Source: Bacteroides stercorirosoris | GTDB taxonomy: Bacteria; Bacteroidota; Bacteroidia; Bacteroidales; Bacteroidaceae | Length of the DNA: 64,000 nt | Reading direction: 5' to 3' | Assembly: GCF_900142015.1 (NCBI RefSeq) | Contig: NZ_FQZN01000011.1 | Location: 1-64,000, forward strand | Part shown: piece after piece, positions 33,945 through 43,139 of the stretch | Layout of the letters: every line of letters starts with the position of its first letter | Numbering within the stretch: the first letter of the stretch is position 1 | Made by a program: the position numbers and the translations under genes | Notes under the pieces: generated by a model | What the model was told of the DNA's origin: nothing | The model's database searches: none | What the model saw: only the letters and a program-made list of their open reading frames with translations

Positions 33945-35045
33945 TTATTTATGCATCTTCACCACTTCCGTCGGTGCCATTTCCACATTCCGTTTGTCTA
34001 CCTGGCGAACCACACTTGCCGCTAATTGCAAGAATGCACGTCCGGTCACGGTATTTTCATCAAGCGCTACCGGTGTACCTTTGTCCCCGCTCTCACAGAT
34101 GCTTTGTACAATAGGTATTTGTCCTAATAAAGGCACATTCATTTCCTCTGCCAGCTTCTTGGCACCTTCTTTTCCGAAAATATAATATTTATTTTCCGGC
34201 AGTTCAGCAGGCGTAAACCAAGCCATATTCTCTACCAAGCCGAGAATAGGAACATTAACCTTTTCATTGACAAACATATTGATACCTTTGCGGGCATCAG
34301 CCAATGCCACGGCCTGCGGAGTACTGACAACGATAGCTCCCGTCAAAGCGAGCGTCTGAACCACTGTCAAATGGATATCGCTTGTACCGGGAGGAAGGTC
34401 GATAAGGAAATAATCGAGATCACCCCAATTTGCATCCGCTATCAATTGCTTCAAGGCATTACTTGCCATGCCGCCACGCCATAGGGTTGCCTGGTCAGGA
34501 TCTACAAAAAAACCGATAGAGAGCAGTTTGATGCCATACTTCTCAACAGGTATAATCAAATCACGCCCACCTATATTCTCTGCATAGGGGCGTGCATCTT
34601 CCACTTGGAACATCTTCGGCATAGACGGGCCGAAAATATCGGCATCGAGCAAACCAACCTTATAACCCAACTTTGCCAAAGACACCGCAAGGTTAGCAGA
34701 TACCGTTGATTTACCCACACCTCCTTTACCGGAAGAAATTCCAATAATATTCTTCACTTGCGGCAGCAACTTGCCCGGTTCGGGCCGTGCAGCCTGTTTG
34801 CTTTCGGTAGCGATAGTAACTTCTACTTCATTAGATACATACGCATGAATAGCCGCTTCCGCTGCCTTTACTACAGATTTCATGAAAGGATCGGTCGGCT
34901 TCTCGAATATCAGCGAGAAACTGACTTTCATCCCGTCTATACGCAAATTATCGGCAACCATCTCTGCCTCCACGAGGTTCTTTCCAGTGCCGGGATATCG
35001 CACTGTTGCCAGTGCATCTAAAATAAGTTTAGGATAAAGTGTCAT
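33945..35045 (-). CDS. mrp: Mrp/ApbC/NBP35-family iron-sulfur cluster carrier ATPase
   Basis: A 366-residue P-loop ATPase. The N-terminal ~95 residues are a DUF59/MIP18-like domain, followed by IGISSGKGGVGKSTVSANLA, the deviant Walker A of the Mrp family, and LIDLPPGTSD further on. Family members carry and transfer Fe-S clusters to apoproteins in the cytoplasm. A CxxC motif near the C-terminus is not obvious; the segment reads ENMAWFTPAELPENKYYIFG, where many homologues have two cysteines, so cluster binding may differ. It is the last gene of a trmB-mrp pair (11-bp gap). Confidence 0.93.
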   Translation of the reverse strand: MTLYPKLILDALATVRYPGTGKNLVEAEMVADNLRIDGMKVSFSLIFEKPTDPFMKSVVKAAEAAIHAYVSNEVEVTIATESKQAARPEPGKLLPQVKNIIGISSGKGGVGKSTVSANLAVSLAKLGYKVGLLDADIFGPSMPKMFQVEDARPYAENIGGRDLIIPVEKYGIKLLSIGFFVDPDQATLWRGGMASNALKQLIADANWGDLDYFLIDLPPGTSDIHLTVVQTLALTGAIVVSTPQAVALADARKGINMFVNEKVNVPILGLVENMAWFTPAELPENKYYIFGKEGAKKLAEEMNVPLLGQIPIVQSICESGDKGTPVALDENTVTGRAFLQLAASVVRQVDKRNVEMAPTEVVKMHK

Positions 35046-35056
35046 TATTAAAATTG

Positions 35057-35815
35057 TTATTTTGAAGTTTGCAGTCCACTCCGCTTGCTGCGGTTATAAC
35101 TGCGATATTCATCTAACTCTATTTCCACATCGGGTTCATGCAGTTCGCCTTCCTTCGGCAGATGAAACTTGATATACTTGATGTTCAGCCCGCGATCCAA
35201 CCACTGTTGTTCATAATAAGTCTTGATACTGAGAATCTCATCAGCCATACCGGAGTGATACAGATCTTCTGTCATCACATCTACCGGAAGGTGATTTTCC
35301 TCAATCATGTAGCGGGTATAAGTGAACATGAAATTACTATCTGTCTTGAGATGAATGATGCCATCCGGTTTCAGAAATTTGCGATAACGCTCCATGAAAT
35401 AAGTGGAGGTCAGACGCTTGGTTGCTTTCTTCATCTGCGGGTCGGAGAAGGTCAGCCATATTTCGCTCACCTCATTCTCTGCAAAAAATCGGTCGATGAT
35501 TTCGATATTCGTGCGCAGAAAGGCGACATTCTTCATGCCGGCCTGCATCGACTCCGTAGCACCTGACCACATACGGGCACCCTTGATGTCTACACCGATA
35601 AAATTCTTGTCAGGAAATAATTTCCCCAAACCGACGGTGTACTCACCACGTCCGCAACCTAATTCCAAAACAATGGGACGGTCATTCCCGAAGAATGACC
35701 CGTTCCATTTTCCTTTCATCTCAAAGGGCACGTTATCTACTGCCGAATAGGGATACTCGAACACGTGCGGATAACTTGCCATGTCGGCAAACTTCGCTAA
35801 CTTACCTTTACTCAT
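35057..35815 (-). CDS. trmB: tRNA (guanine-N7-)-methyltransferase
   Basis: A 252-residue class I SAM-dependent methyltransferase. [20 protein letters not shown] is the SAM-binding motif, GVDIKGARM follows, and [20 protein letters not shown] is the TrmB-specific catalytic segment. It forms 7-methylguanosine at position 46 of tRNAs. About 35 residues at each end are longer than in E. coli TrmB, as is common in Bacteroidetes. Its start is 3 bp from the ilvE stop, so the three genes ilvE-trmB-mrp probably form one transcript. Confidence 0.95.
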   Translation of the reverse strand: MSKGKLAKFADMASYPHVFEYPYSAVDNVPFEMKGKWNGSFFGNDRPIVLELGCGRGEYTVGLGKLFPDKNFIGVDIKGARMWSGATESMQAGMKNVAFLRTNIEIIDRFFAENEVSEIWLTFSDPQMKKATKRLTSTYFMERYRKFLKPDGIIHLKTDSNFMFTYTRYMIEENHLPVDVMTEDLYHSGMADEILSIKTYYEQQWLDRGLNIKYIKFHLPKEGELHEPDVEIELDEYRSYNRSKRSGLQTSK

Positions 35816-35818
35816 GCG

Positions 35819-36838
35819 TTATTCCACAATGGTTACCCAGCCATGCGTGTCAGGTTCGTCACCATATTGGATGCCACGCAGCTTGTTGTACAACTTCGTG
35901 CAGATAGGTCCCGGTTTGCCGTCTTTGGCTATCACATATGAATGTTCATTCTCAGGGTCATCAATACGTTCAATCGGACTGATAACAGCTGCTGTTCCGC
36001 AAGCACCGGCTTCTTCGAAAGTGGTAAGTTCTTCTTCCGCAATCGGACGACGTTCGACCTTCATGCCCATATCTTCGGCCAACTGCATCAAGCTCTTGTT
36101 CGTGATAGAAGGCAGGATGGAAGTGGACAAAGGAGTGATATACGTATTATCCTTGATTCCGAAGAAGTTGGCAGCACCACATTCATCGATGTATTTCTTT
36201 TCTTTTGCATCCAGATAGAACTCTGCAGAGTAACCTGCCGCATGAGCTTCCTGGCTGGCACGCAAACTGGCAGCATAGTTACCACCAACTTTATAGATAC
36301 CGGTTCCGAGTGGAGCTGCACGGTCGTACTTACGTGTGATTACATAAGGAGTGGCAGCAAAGCCACCTTTGAAGTACGGGCCTACCGGAGTTACAAATAT
36401 CAGGAACATATATTCGCTGGACGGACGGACGCCCACCTGCGCACCTGTTCCAATCAGCAACGGACGGATATAAAGGGATGCACCGCTTTCATAAGGCGGA
36501 ATGAAACGTTCGTTCATTTTCACTGCTTTCAGCACGGCTTCCTTGAAACGTTCTGTCGGCAGTTCCGCCATCATGATGCCACGGCAAGTGGATTGCAAAC
36601 GGGCCGCATTCTCTTCCAGACGGAAGATGCGCACCTTACCATCTTTTCCACGGAAAGCTTTCAGACCTTCAAACGCTTCCTGACCATAATGCAGACAGGT
36701 AGCTGCCATGTGCATATTGATAAGTTCGCTACTACTGATTTCGAGTTCTCCCCATGCGCCATCGCGGAAATTAATTCTCACATTGTAATCTGTCTTCATG
36801 TATCCGAATGACAGATTTGACCAATCTATTTCTTTCAT
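35819..36838 (-). CDS. ilvE: Branched-chain amino acid aminotransferase
   Basis: A 339-residue class IV PLP aminotransferase that interconverts Leu, Ile and Val with their 2-keto acids. QEAFEGLKAFRG is near the N-terminus, GIYKVGGNYAASLRASQEA contains the PLP lysine, and ECGAANFFGI is the conserved Glu segment. The length fits the family (about 340). It heads the ilvE-trmB-mrp group on the minus strand. Confidence 0.96.
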   Translation of the reverse strand: MKEIDWSNLSFGYMKTDYNVRINFRDGAWGELEISSSELINMHMAATCLHYGQEAFEGLKAFRGKDGKVRIFRLEENAARLQSTCRGIMMAELPTERFKEAVLKAVKMNERFIPPYESGASLYIRPLLIGTGAQVGVRPSSEYMFLIFVTPVGPYFKGGFAATPYVITRKYDRAAPLGTGIYKVGGNYAASLRASQEAHAAGYSAEFYLDAKEKKYIDECGAANFFGIKDNTYITPLSTSILPSITNKSLMQLAEDMGMKVERRPIAEEELTTFEEAGACGTAAVISPIERIDDPENEHSYVIAKDGKPGPICTKLYNKLRGIQYGDEPDTHGWVTIVE

Positions 36839-36890
36839 ATCTCAAAGTATTAGTAATCTCATTACGTACATTCTGCAACAAATTTACTCT

Positions 36891-37106
36891 TTATTCTTCA
36901 CATTCTCGCTTCTCCGACAGTAATTTTTCAATTTCCTTATCGGCTTTGGTCAATTTATCGCTGCAAAACGCAATAATCTCATTCGCCTCCTTTATTTTTT
37001 CGGCAAGCACATCAATTTCCAACTCATTATTGTCTATCTGGCGGACAATCTTCTCCAGGCGCTCCATGGCCTGGGAATAAGTTTCTTTTTTCTTTGGAGT
37101 AGGCAT
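36891..37106 (-). CDS. xseB: Exodeoxyribonuclease VII small subunit
   Basis: A 71-residue helical protein with YSQAMERLEKIVRQIDNNELEID, the conserved XseB core. It forms the multi-copy small subunit of exonuclease VII. It lies 15 bp after xseA, and the gap contains TTTATGATTTATGATTT-like short repeats. Confidence 0.93.
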   Translation of the reverse strand: MPTPKKKETYSQAMERLEKIVRQIDNNELEIDVLAEKIKEANEIIAFCSDKLTKADKEIEKLLSEKRECEE

Positions 37107-37121
37107 AAGGATATTTTTGAT

Positions 37122-38360
37122 TTATGATTTATGATTTATAGTTGAGGTTACTGCGCCCCGGTAGAAGCGGGTGAGGATTTCATCATTCTCACTGAGAGAA
37201 GCGGCATCTTTCACGACTTTTCCATCTTTCAGGGTGATGCTATAACCACGGGCAAGCATTTTTTCGGGTGATGCATCAACCAGACGTTGTTGCAACAGTT
37301 CCAGACGATGACGCTGGCGTGAAAGGGAAGATGTAACAGCCTGGGAGATATCTCTCCGGGCAGTCAACAAAGTCAACTTGGCATCGGAGATACGGCGAAC
37401 AACGGCAGAGGGAATACGATTCCTGTATAAATTCAGTTTACGATGTTCTTCCGCCAGACGGGAAAGGACGCTTTCGTGCAAGCGTCCGGCAAGGGTTTCC
37501 AAGCTATCGGCGGCAATATCTATGCAGTCAATCAGGTATTCAGCGGCAGCTGTCGGAGTTTTCACACGGGTATGCGCAACGGAATCAAGCACCGTATCAT
37601 CTCTCTCGTGCCCTATTCCGGTAATGATGGGCAGTGGGAATTGGGCACAGGCAGCAGCAAGCAGATACGTATCGAAACCGGACAGATCGGAAGTGGCCCC
37701 TCCGCCACGGATGATAACTACGGCATCAAATTCCTTCTGACGGTTCAGAATCAAATCCAAGGCAGATAATACGGACTCCTCTACACGGTCGCCCTGCATC
37801 AATGCAGGAAACAATTCTGTATAAAAGAAGAAACCACGGGGATTATTCTGCAACTGATGGCAGAAGTCACCATAGCCGGCAGCCGTGGGGGATGAAATCA
37901 CAGCAATACGCTGCGGCAAGTCGGGCATTTCCAACTCTTTGTTCAGAGTCAGTACGCCTTCTTCTTCCAACTGTTTCAGAATTTCCCGACGACGGCGCGC
38001 CATATCCCCTAATGTATAGGTGGGATCAATATCCTGCACTGTAAGGCTATAGCCGTAAAGTTCATGGAAACTGACAGTAACCTGTACCAGCACCTTGATG
38101 CCGGAAACGAAAGCCTGTCCCGTAGCCTCCTCGAAGTAAGGCTTCAACAAGCGATATACATTCGCCCAAATCGTTCCCCTTGCTTTGGCTACCAGACCGT
38201 TGCCGCGAGAATCTTTCTGAATGAATTCCAGATAGCAGTGTCCGGTGCTATTGGTGCGCACATCGCTCAACTCTGCCTGCACCCAATATTCGTCAGGCAA
38301 GCATTGTTCCAGGCTACGGCGCACTAAGGCGTTAAGTTCTAAGAGAGATAAAGTTTCCAT
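37122..38360 (-). CDS. xseA: Exodeoxyribonuclease VII large subunit
   Basis: A 412-residue catalytic subunit of exonuclease VII, which degrades single-stranded DNA in both directions. The N-terminal OB-fold starts METLSLLELNALVRRSLEQ, and the catalytic domain shows PQRIAVISSPTAAGYGDF, VVIIRGGGATSDLSGFD and ITGIGHERDDTVLDSVAHTR. The start at 38360 was chosen because it begins at the normal XseA N-terminus; a frame to 38405 runs into the adjacent palindromic repeat. The gene is co-transcribed with xseB. Confidence 0.96.
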   Translation of the reverse strand: METLSLLELNALVRRSLEQCLPDEYWVQAELSDVRTNSTGHCYLEFIQKDSRGNGLVAKARGTIWANVYRLLKPYFEEATGQAFVSGIKVLVQVTVSFHELYGYSLTVQDIDPTYTLGDMARRRREILKQLEEEGVLTLNKELEMPDLPQRIAVISSPTAAGYGDFCHQLQNNPRGFFFYTELFPALMQGDRVEESVLSALDLILNRQKEFDAVVIIRGGGATSDLSGFDTYLLAAACAQFPLPIITGIGHERDDTVLDSVAHTRVKTPTAAAEYLIDCIDIAADSLETLAGRLHESVLSRLAEEHRKLNLYRNRIPSAVVRRISDAKLTLLTARRDISQAVTSSLSRQRHRLELLQQRLVDASPEKMLARGYSITLKDGKVVKDAASLSENDEILTRFYRGAVTSTINHKS

Positions 38361-38403
38361 TATTACACGGTTATGAATGAAACAGATGATTATTGCGCAG
38401 CTC

Positions 38404-38592
38404 AAGGCTGAAAGCCTTTCATCTTACAGCCCAGGGCATCGCCCTGGGAATTGAGTAATGTTTATCCCCGCGCCCTGTAAGGGCATAACAGCACACATCA
38501 GCTTTTGCCCTTACAGGGCGTAAGATTGTGGGGGACGATTCATTCCCAGGGCGATGCCCTGGGCTGTAAGATGAAAGCCTTTCAGGCTTAGG
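38404..38592. repeat. Long palindromic repeat element upstream of xseA
   Basis: Two arms of roughly 80 bp are imperfect reverse complements of each other. They contain the matching blocks GCCTTTCATCTTACAGCCC, AGGGCATCGCCCTGGGAAT and GCCCTGTAAGGGCA, separated by a centre of about 20 bp. Each arm also holds its own small palindrome (CCCAGGGCATCGCCCTGGG). No open reading frame of note lies inside. The whole 38361-38657 gap is otherwise featureless. It resembles REP/BIME-like intergenic elements, possibly mobilised in trans. Confidence 0.8.
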
Positions 38593-38657
38593 CTGCGTTA
38601 AATTATCATTTGATTCCTTTTTTATCAGTTATGAATCTAATTCACCACTGATTCGTC

Positions 38658-40025
38658 TTAATTCTTTGACTTATAATCATTATATGCTTTCCACATATCA
38701 GGCACTCCATATCCGTAAATATTATCCGGGAAGGCCGCACGATCACCAGCTTGGCGCACAAGTTCCACCAGTTCTTTTGCCGTCAGTTTCGGACAAGCCT
38801 GCCACAAACAAGCCACCATGCCACACATGATAGGAGAAGAGAAAGAAGTTCCATTTGCCCGTCCCTGATTTCCATCCGTACGGATGACGTCAGATCCGGC
38901 GCCTACAGCCACAACATCCGGTTTCACACGTCCATCAGCCGTGTTACCGATAGAAGAGAAGGGAGCCAGCACAGCCTTCTTATCAACAGCACCCACCGTC
39001 AATACATTGTCTGCATCTCCCGGAGGGGTTATCTTCTTCCAGGAACCCATACCCGAATTTCCGGCACTGCACACCAATACCATTCCCTTATCTGCAATAA
39101 GCGAAGCCTGACGTGACATCAACGCATGGTGCCCATCCAAATCACGGTATTTGTAATTCTTCGATTTATCATCAAACGCATAGTATCCTAAAGAGGTATT
39201 CAGCACATCCACTCCCACGCTATCGGCAAATTCAACGGCAGCAGCCCAATAGTCCTGCTCTACCAGATGCTCGGAATATTCATCTTCACTACGGAGCAGC
39301 CAGAAGGAGGCTCCGGGAGCCGTACCTGTCATCACATCGGGCTGGTTCATACCGATACAGGAAAGTACAGACAAACCGTGACTGCTCTCGGCAAAGATAT
39401 CCGCCTGAGGATTCACAAAATCTTTCGTACCAAGAATACGGATATTCTGCATGGCAGTAATCTTATCCACATTATGGAAGCCCGCATCAATAACTGCAAT
39501 CGTCATACCTTGCCCTTTGAAGCCAGCTTCATGAAGCTTATCCCCATTGCTCAGTTGAATCTGAGTGATGGCACGTCCGTAAATGCTATCCGGATGTATC
39601 GTCGGCTGATTAATGACAGAATCCCGTTCGGTAGACATCGTTGGCTTGTCGGCACCGGGAGAAATCCAGACCTTTTCTGTGGAAAGAACGAAAGGCAACG
39701 CTGCTATCCGGTCAATCAAAGTCGTATCCTTGCAGGACACCGTTACAAAGTTATTCCATTTCCCGGTCACCACGATATTAACTCCCTGCTTACGGATTTC
39801 ATCTATATATTTACGACAAACCGGAAGATCGGTAGAGTCAATCGGAAGATTCTGTTTCTTACGGCGTTCAATTGCCTTTTCGGACAAGAATTTTTCCGGC
39901 CGCTTCAACGAATACTCTGTGGCAGCCTTGTCTTTCAGACTGATACGATACTTCAATGTATCTTGCTGCGCCGATGCTCCTGTTGCGAGCAGGACAATAA
40001 CTAAAAGGGAAATCAATTTTCTCAT
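38658..40025 (-). CDS. Exported subtilisin-like (S8) serine protease
   Basis: A 455-residue exported protease with a signal peptide (MRKLISLLVIVLLATGASAQ). The catalytic triad of the S8 family is visible: Asp in IAVIDAGFHNVD, His in ESSHGLSVLS and Ser in NGTSFSSPIMCGMV. An N-terminal ~150-residue part before the first catalytic Asp is probably a pro-region. The oxyanion Asn lies in CSAGNSGMGS. Its target is unknown. It is 16 bp downstream of mnmA on the same strand. Confidence 0.94.
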   Translation of the reverse strand: MRKLISLLVIVLLATGASAQQDTLKYRISLKDKAATEYSLKRPEKFLSEKAIERRKKQNLPIDSTDLPVCRKYIDEIRKQGVNIVVTGKWNNFVTVSCKDTTLIDRIAALPFVLSTEKVWISPGADKPTMSTERDSVINQPTIHPDSIYGRAITQIQLSNGDKLHEAGFKGQGMTIAVIDAGFHNVDKITAMQNIRILGTKDFVNPQADIFAESSHGLSVLSCIGMNQPDVMTGTAPGASFWLLRSEDEYSEHLVEQDYWAAAVEFADSVGVDVLNTSLGYYAFDDKSKNYKYRDLDGHHALMSRQASLIADKGMVLVCSAGNSGMGSWKKITPPGDADNVLTVGAVDKKAVLAPFSSIGNTADGRVKPDVVAVGAGSDVIRTDGNQGRANGTSFSSPIMCGMVACLWQACPKLTAKELVELVRQAGDRAAFPDNIYGYGVPDMWKAYNDYKSKN

Positions 40026-40041
40026 TCTATTATTTAATTAC

Positions 40042-41121
40042 TTATTTATTTTCTGCAATAACCAGCCCGATACCCCGCTGGGAAGCAATAAAAGAACCGC
40101 CCACTACCCGTCTTCCGATATAAAACACGGCAGACTGCCCGGGCGCAATAGCTGATGCTTCGGACAAGAAATGTACAAACAGCCGCCCGTCTTCCAGCCT
40201 TTTCACCGTACAGGGAATCGGTTTGCTACGATAACGGATACGTACCGCCAAGTCAGGAGCCGAGAAGAATTCCTGTTCATCGATGATGTTATCCTGTTCG
40301 GCCAGCATATATTCAGTCTGTAGTTGTTCGGCATCGCCCAGCATCACTGTATTTTTCTGCGGATTTATCTTCAACACATAAACCGGTTTGCCCAAAGCTA
40401 TTTCCAGACCTTTCCGCTGTCCGATGGTATAATAAGGAAAACCTTTATGTTCGCCCAACTTCACTCCTTCGGAATTGACAAACCATCCGGGACCGATTTC
40501 ACGGTCTATTTCAGGAGAATGTTCGCGCAGGAAGTCCCGGTAATCACCCTTGATGAAACATACCTCCATGCTCTCCCCTTCTTCCGCCTTCAACTGATAG
40601 CCTTTCTCGCGCAAATACTCCCGTACTTGCAACTTAGTATAGGTGCCCAGCGGAAAAAGACAACGTCTCAGCACATCCTGCCCCAATCGCCAGAGGAAAT
40701 AGGACTGGTCTTTCTTATCGTCATCTCCGGCCACTATATATATATTCCCGTTCTTTTCTTCCAGACGGGTATAATGTCCGGTAGAGATAAATGCGCAACC
40801 AAGCTTATCCGCCCACTCTGTAAGTATGCGGAATTTAAATGTAGGATTGCACATCACACACGGGTTGGGGGTTCGTCCCTGGCAATATTCATCAATAAAG
40901 TTCTGCACAATTACTTTGCGGAAAGCCTCGCGTTCATCGGCCACATGGTGTTCGATGCCCATGCTATCGGCAAGTTGCCGAGCTTCCACCGGTTCATCTC
41001 CCCACACCCACATGGTTAATCCGACTATCTCATAACCCTGCTCTTTCAACATCAGACAAGTGGCGGTACTGTCTATACCACCGCTCATACCCACCAATAC
41101 TCGCTTCTCAGGTTTGTTCAT
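40042..41121 (-). CDS. mnmA: tRNA-specific 2-thiouridylase
   Basis: A 359-residue enzyme that makes 2-thiouridine at the wobble position of Lys, Glu and Gln tRNAs. [18 protein letters not shown] is the PP-loop for [15 protein letters not shown] holds the first catalytic Cys and [13 protein letters not shown] the second. The ATG at 41121 ([11 protein letters not shown]) was chosen over the TTG at 41139. Bacteroides often have two mnmA paralogues, so this may be one of several. Confidence 0.95.
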   Translation of the reverse strand: MNKPEKRVLVGMSGGIDSTATCLMLKEQGYEIVGLTMWVWGDEPVEARQLADSMGIEHHVADEREAFRKVIVQNFIDEYCQGRTPNPCVMCNPTFKFRILTEWADKLGCAFISTGHYTRLEEKNGNIYIVAGDDDKKDQSYFLWRLGQDVLRRCLFPLGTYTKLQVREYLREKGYQLKAEEGESMEVCFIKGDYRDFLREHSPEIDREIGPGWFVNSEGVKLGEHKGFPYYTIGQRKGLEIALGKPVYVLKINPQKNTVMLGDAEQLQTEYMLAEQDNIIDEQEFFSAPDLAVRIRYRSKPIPCTVKRLEDGRLFVHFLSEASAIAPGQSAVFYIGRRVVGGSFIASQRGIGLVIAENK

Positions 41122-41205
41122 TTTAGGATGTTCATTCAATTAGCTTACAAAAATAGATGATTTCGGGCAGAAGAAACAGAAAAGGCATACCTTTTTCACA
41201 TGACT

Positions 41206-42381
41206 TCACACAAGTGGCCGAACTAATACACTTATTTCCATACACAATTCCTTTACCTCTCCCACAATTCCATCAATCACCTCTTGAACGGTATATCCAT
41301 ACTTTTTAAAATACTTTTGCCCTAACCACACGCGAGAAGGGGCATATTGATATTTTTCAAGTAATGTTATCAGTTCTTGCTGATAGTAATATGTACTCTC
41401 ATTAGTATATTGTTGGGAATAACTCTTATGCCGGATAGCAACATACCCTTGTTTCGCTACTGACAAGTTGAGATCTCCAGGAAGCAAAAATCTTTCCGGA
41501 TGTTTTGTATCATAATTCTCTATGCCCAATTCCAGCAATCTTGAAGTTATACCTTTACTCACTTCCACCGAAAGTTTCGCCGAAAGACTTGAATTTGATT
41601 TGCGTCCTTTCCATTGTTCTATTTCAGTAATAAAGCGTTTCTGAATATTATCCGAAGTAAACATCTCACCTTCATGTTCGAACATATAACCAAGACATTT
41701 CCCGATAAGATTCATTTCCTCATAAGAATAACGTTTGCTGGTGTGGGGAATACCATAGACAGGAATATTATTCCACCTTCCATAAGAAAGTTCCGATGGG
41801 ATCAGTTCTGTAGGGAGTACCCCTGTATGCTTACACAGTAGCTGAAAGCAATCTTTTCTCCCCAAACAAAGTATCCTCCGGGGCTGTAAAAGTTTGATGA
41901 GCTCAATGGTGCTCTGAGGACATTTTTCAAAAGCAACTTTCGGAAGTCCCTTTGCTTTACTTGTATTAAACAGAATCATATTAGTAAATACAAACCTATG
42001 CTCATCATCCAACAAAGACACATGTTCTTTCCAATGACTCAATATGATCCGAAGCCTCTTCCACAAATGCCATTTCTCCCGTTCCCACCAGAAAGCATTG
42101 CCTTTCAGTAAAGTGTCTCCATCCATGTGGCCATCCCTAATTCCCCACTCTTTCCAAATCTTATTATCAACCTGCCCATTGTTTTTACCAGATTCACTAA
42201 AATAAGGACCACCTGATCCCGGATTGATTGCCAAGACAAGCAATTCAGGATACTTCTCTACTTCTGTCAGATTCGTCTGGGTATAAAATGCTAAATTACA
42301 GTCTTTTTCCGTCATTGCCAAGTTGTGATACAGGCCGACCGTACGAGCTGCCCAAGCTTTCAAACCATCTTTTAAACTCAT
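41206..42381 (-). CDS. Uncharacterised protein, possible uracil-DNA-glycosylase-like fold
   Basis: A 391-residue cytoplasmic protein. LLVLAINPGSGGPYFSESGK near residue 45 and YGIPHTSKRYSYEEM further on recall motif I and the terminal His motif of the uracil-DNA glycosylase superfamily, with ILCLGRKDCFQLLC between them. The C-terminal ~120 residues are a separate block. I do not recognise a specific family, and glycosylase activity is only a suggestion. The ATG at 42381 was chosen because the longer frame to 42480 adds a stretch with no protein character. Confidence 0.6.
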   Translation of the reverse strand: MSLKDGLKAWAARTVGLYHNLAMTEKDCNLAFYTQTNLTEVEKYPELLVLAINPGSGGPYFSESGKNNGQVDNKIWKEWGIRDGHMDGDTLLKGNAFWWEREKWHLWKRLRIILSHWKEHVSLLDDEHRFVFTNMILFNTSKAKGLPKVAFEKCPQSTIELIKLLQPRRILCLGRKDCFQLLCKHTGVLPTELIPSELSYGRWNNIPVYGIPHTSKRYSYEEMNLIGKCLGYMFEHEGEMFTSDNIQKRFITEIEQWKGRKSNSSLSAKLSVEVSKGITSRLLELGIENYDTKHPERFLLPGDLNLSVAKQGYVAIRHKSYSQQYTNESTYYYQQELITLLEKYQYAPSRVWLGQKYFKKYGYTVQEVIDGIVGEVKELCMEISVLVRPLV

Positions 42382-42500
42382 AACTGTTACAAAAATATAT
42401 TTATGGATACTTCCATCAACAACAAAGTTACAAAGACTTTTTTTATATTTAATGCAAATCAGAAGTTGAAATTCATCCATTTCTGATGAAAAAAGAATTA

Positions 42501-42587
42501 TTTCACCACAGAGGACACGGAGAGCACAGATGTTATAATTAACTATGAATTAGAAGCCTAAAAAACTCTGTGTACTCTGTGGTGAAA
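42501..42587. repeat. CACAGAG-type inverted repeat
   Basis: TTTCACCACAGAG (42501-42513) and CTCTGTGGTGAAA (42575-42587) are perfect 13-bp inverted repeats. Both arms continue into further ACACGGAGAG / GTGTACTCTG words at about 10-bp spacing. This widespread kind of intergenic palindrome has no known function here. Confidence 0.7.
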
Positions 42588-42607
42588 AGATTCATACCAC
42601 TTGGAAA

Positions 42608-42761
42608 GGAAACTATGCTTCTCAATGTCAGTAGCATAGGGTCATGACACTTGCAACTTCTTACCTTGAGAACCAGAAGCCCCTTTGCTTTGCTGCACAA
42701 GATGGCATCTTGCTCAGCATAACATACCATCTTGAACAACACAAGATGGCATCTTGAGCAG
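42608..42761. repeat. Array of 22-bp units with CAAGATGGCATCTTG core
   Basis: Three well-conserved units start at 42696, 42718 and 42740; the first and third carry the 15-bp palindrome CAAGATGGCATCTTG. Earlier 22-bp blocks from 42608 match the second unit at 8 to 11 of 22 positions (about 5-6 expected by chance), so the array has probably decayed towards the left. It lies in the 758-bp gap 42382-43139, which also holds the CACAGAG repeat and an HU-like relic. Confidence 0.65.
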
Positions 42762-42908
42762 TAAAGGTAGTCACGCTTCAGTAGATATGCAAGCTTTTTA
42801 TGGGGGAAAGGTAATAGTGATGTACGTGCATTTTTATTGGATCGTATAGAAACAGTATTGTCTCTGTGTCTATTATAACGGTGCAGAAAGGAAGGAAATT
42901 CCAATTGA

Positions 42909-43071
42909 CAATCGGTCACCATACGGGGATTCGGTACCTTTCAGACTGCCTTGACCAGCAAAGGATTCGAGCATCCGGGCCAAGTGACTCTCGGATTACC
43001 TCCCCATAGAACTACTGACACCTGAAATTCTGGAAGAAGAAAAAGGATTGAAAGAGGAAGGAATTATATAG
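42909..43071 (+). pseudogene. Remnant of an HU-like DNA-binding protein gene
   Basis: One frame (42909-43025) gives SVTIRGFGTFQTALTSKGFE and stops soon after; this resembles the beta-arm region of the HU-like proteins of Bacteroides. The next frame (43009-43071) gives ELLTPEILEEEKGLKEEGII and a stop, which looks like the natural C-terminus. The upstream part is lost or frameshifted. The identification rests on short motif similarity. Confidence 0.4.
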
Positions 43072-43099
43072 GATATACAAATTTACTTTAAACAAAAGG

Positions 43100-43134
43100 A
43101 GTTTGCCATAAGCGTTAATAACTTATGGCAAACT
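43100..43134. terminator. Strong hairpin after GH2 pseudogene
   Basis: AGTTTGCCATAAG and CTTATGGCAAACT are perfect 13-bp complements around a 9-nt loop, just past the end of the GH2 remnant. T-rich sequence follows on the minus strand (TCCTTTTGTTTAAAG). Confidence 0.7.
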
Positions 43135-43139
43135 AAAGA

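Noticed and set aside
35942..36811. Long plus-strand frame (289 residues) opposite ilvE
   Set aside because: It is the antisense shadow of a well-conserved aminotransferase gene and has no start signal or domain.
42539..42922. 127-residue minus-strand reading frame
   Set aside because: It lies over the CACAGAG palindrome and the 22-bp array, and has no protein-family character. The open frame is a by-product of the repeats.
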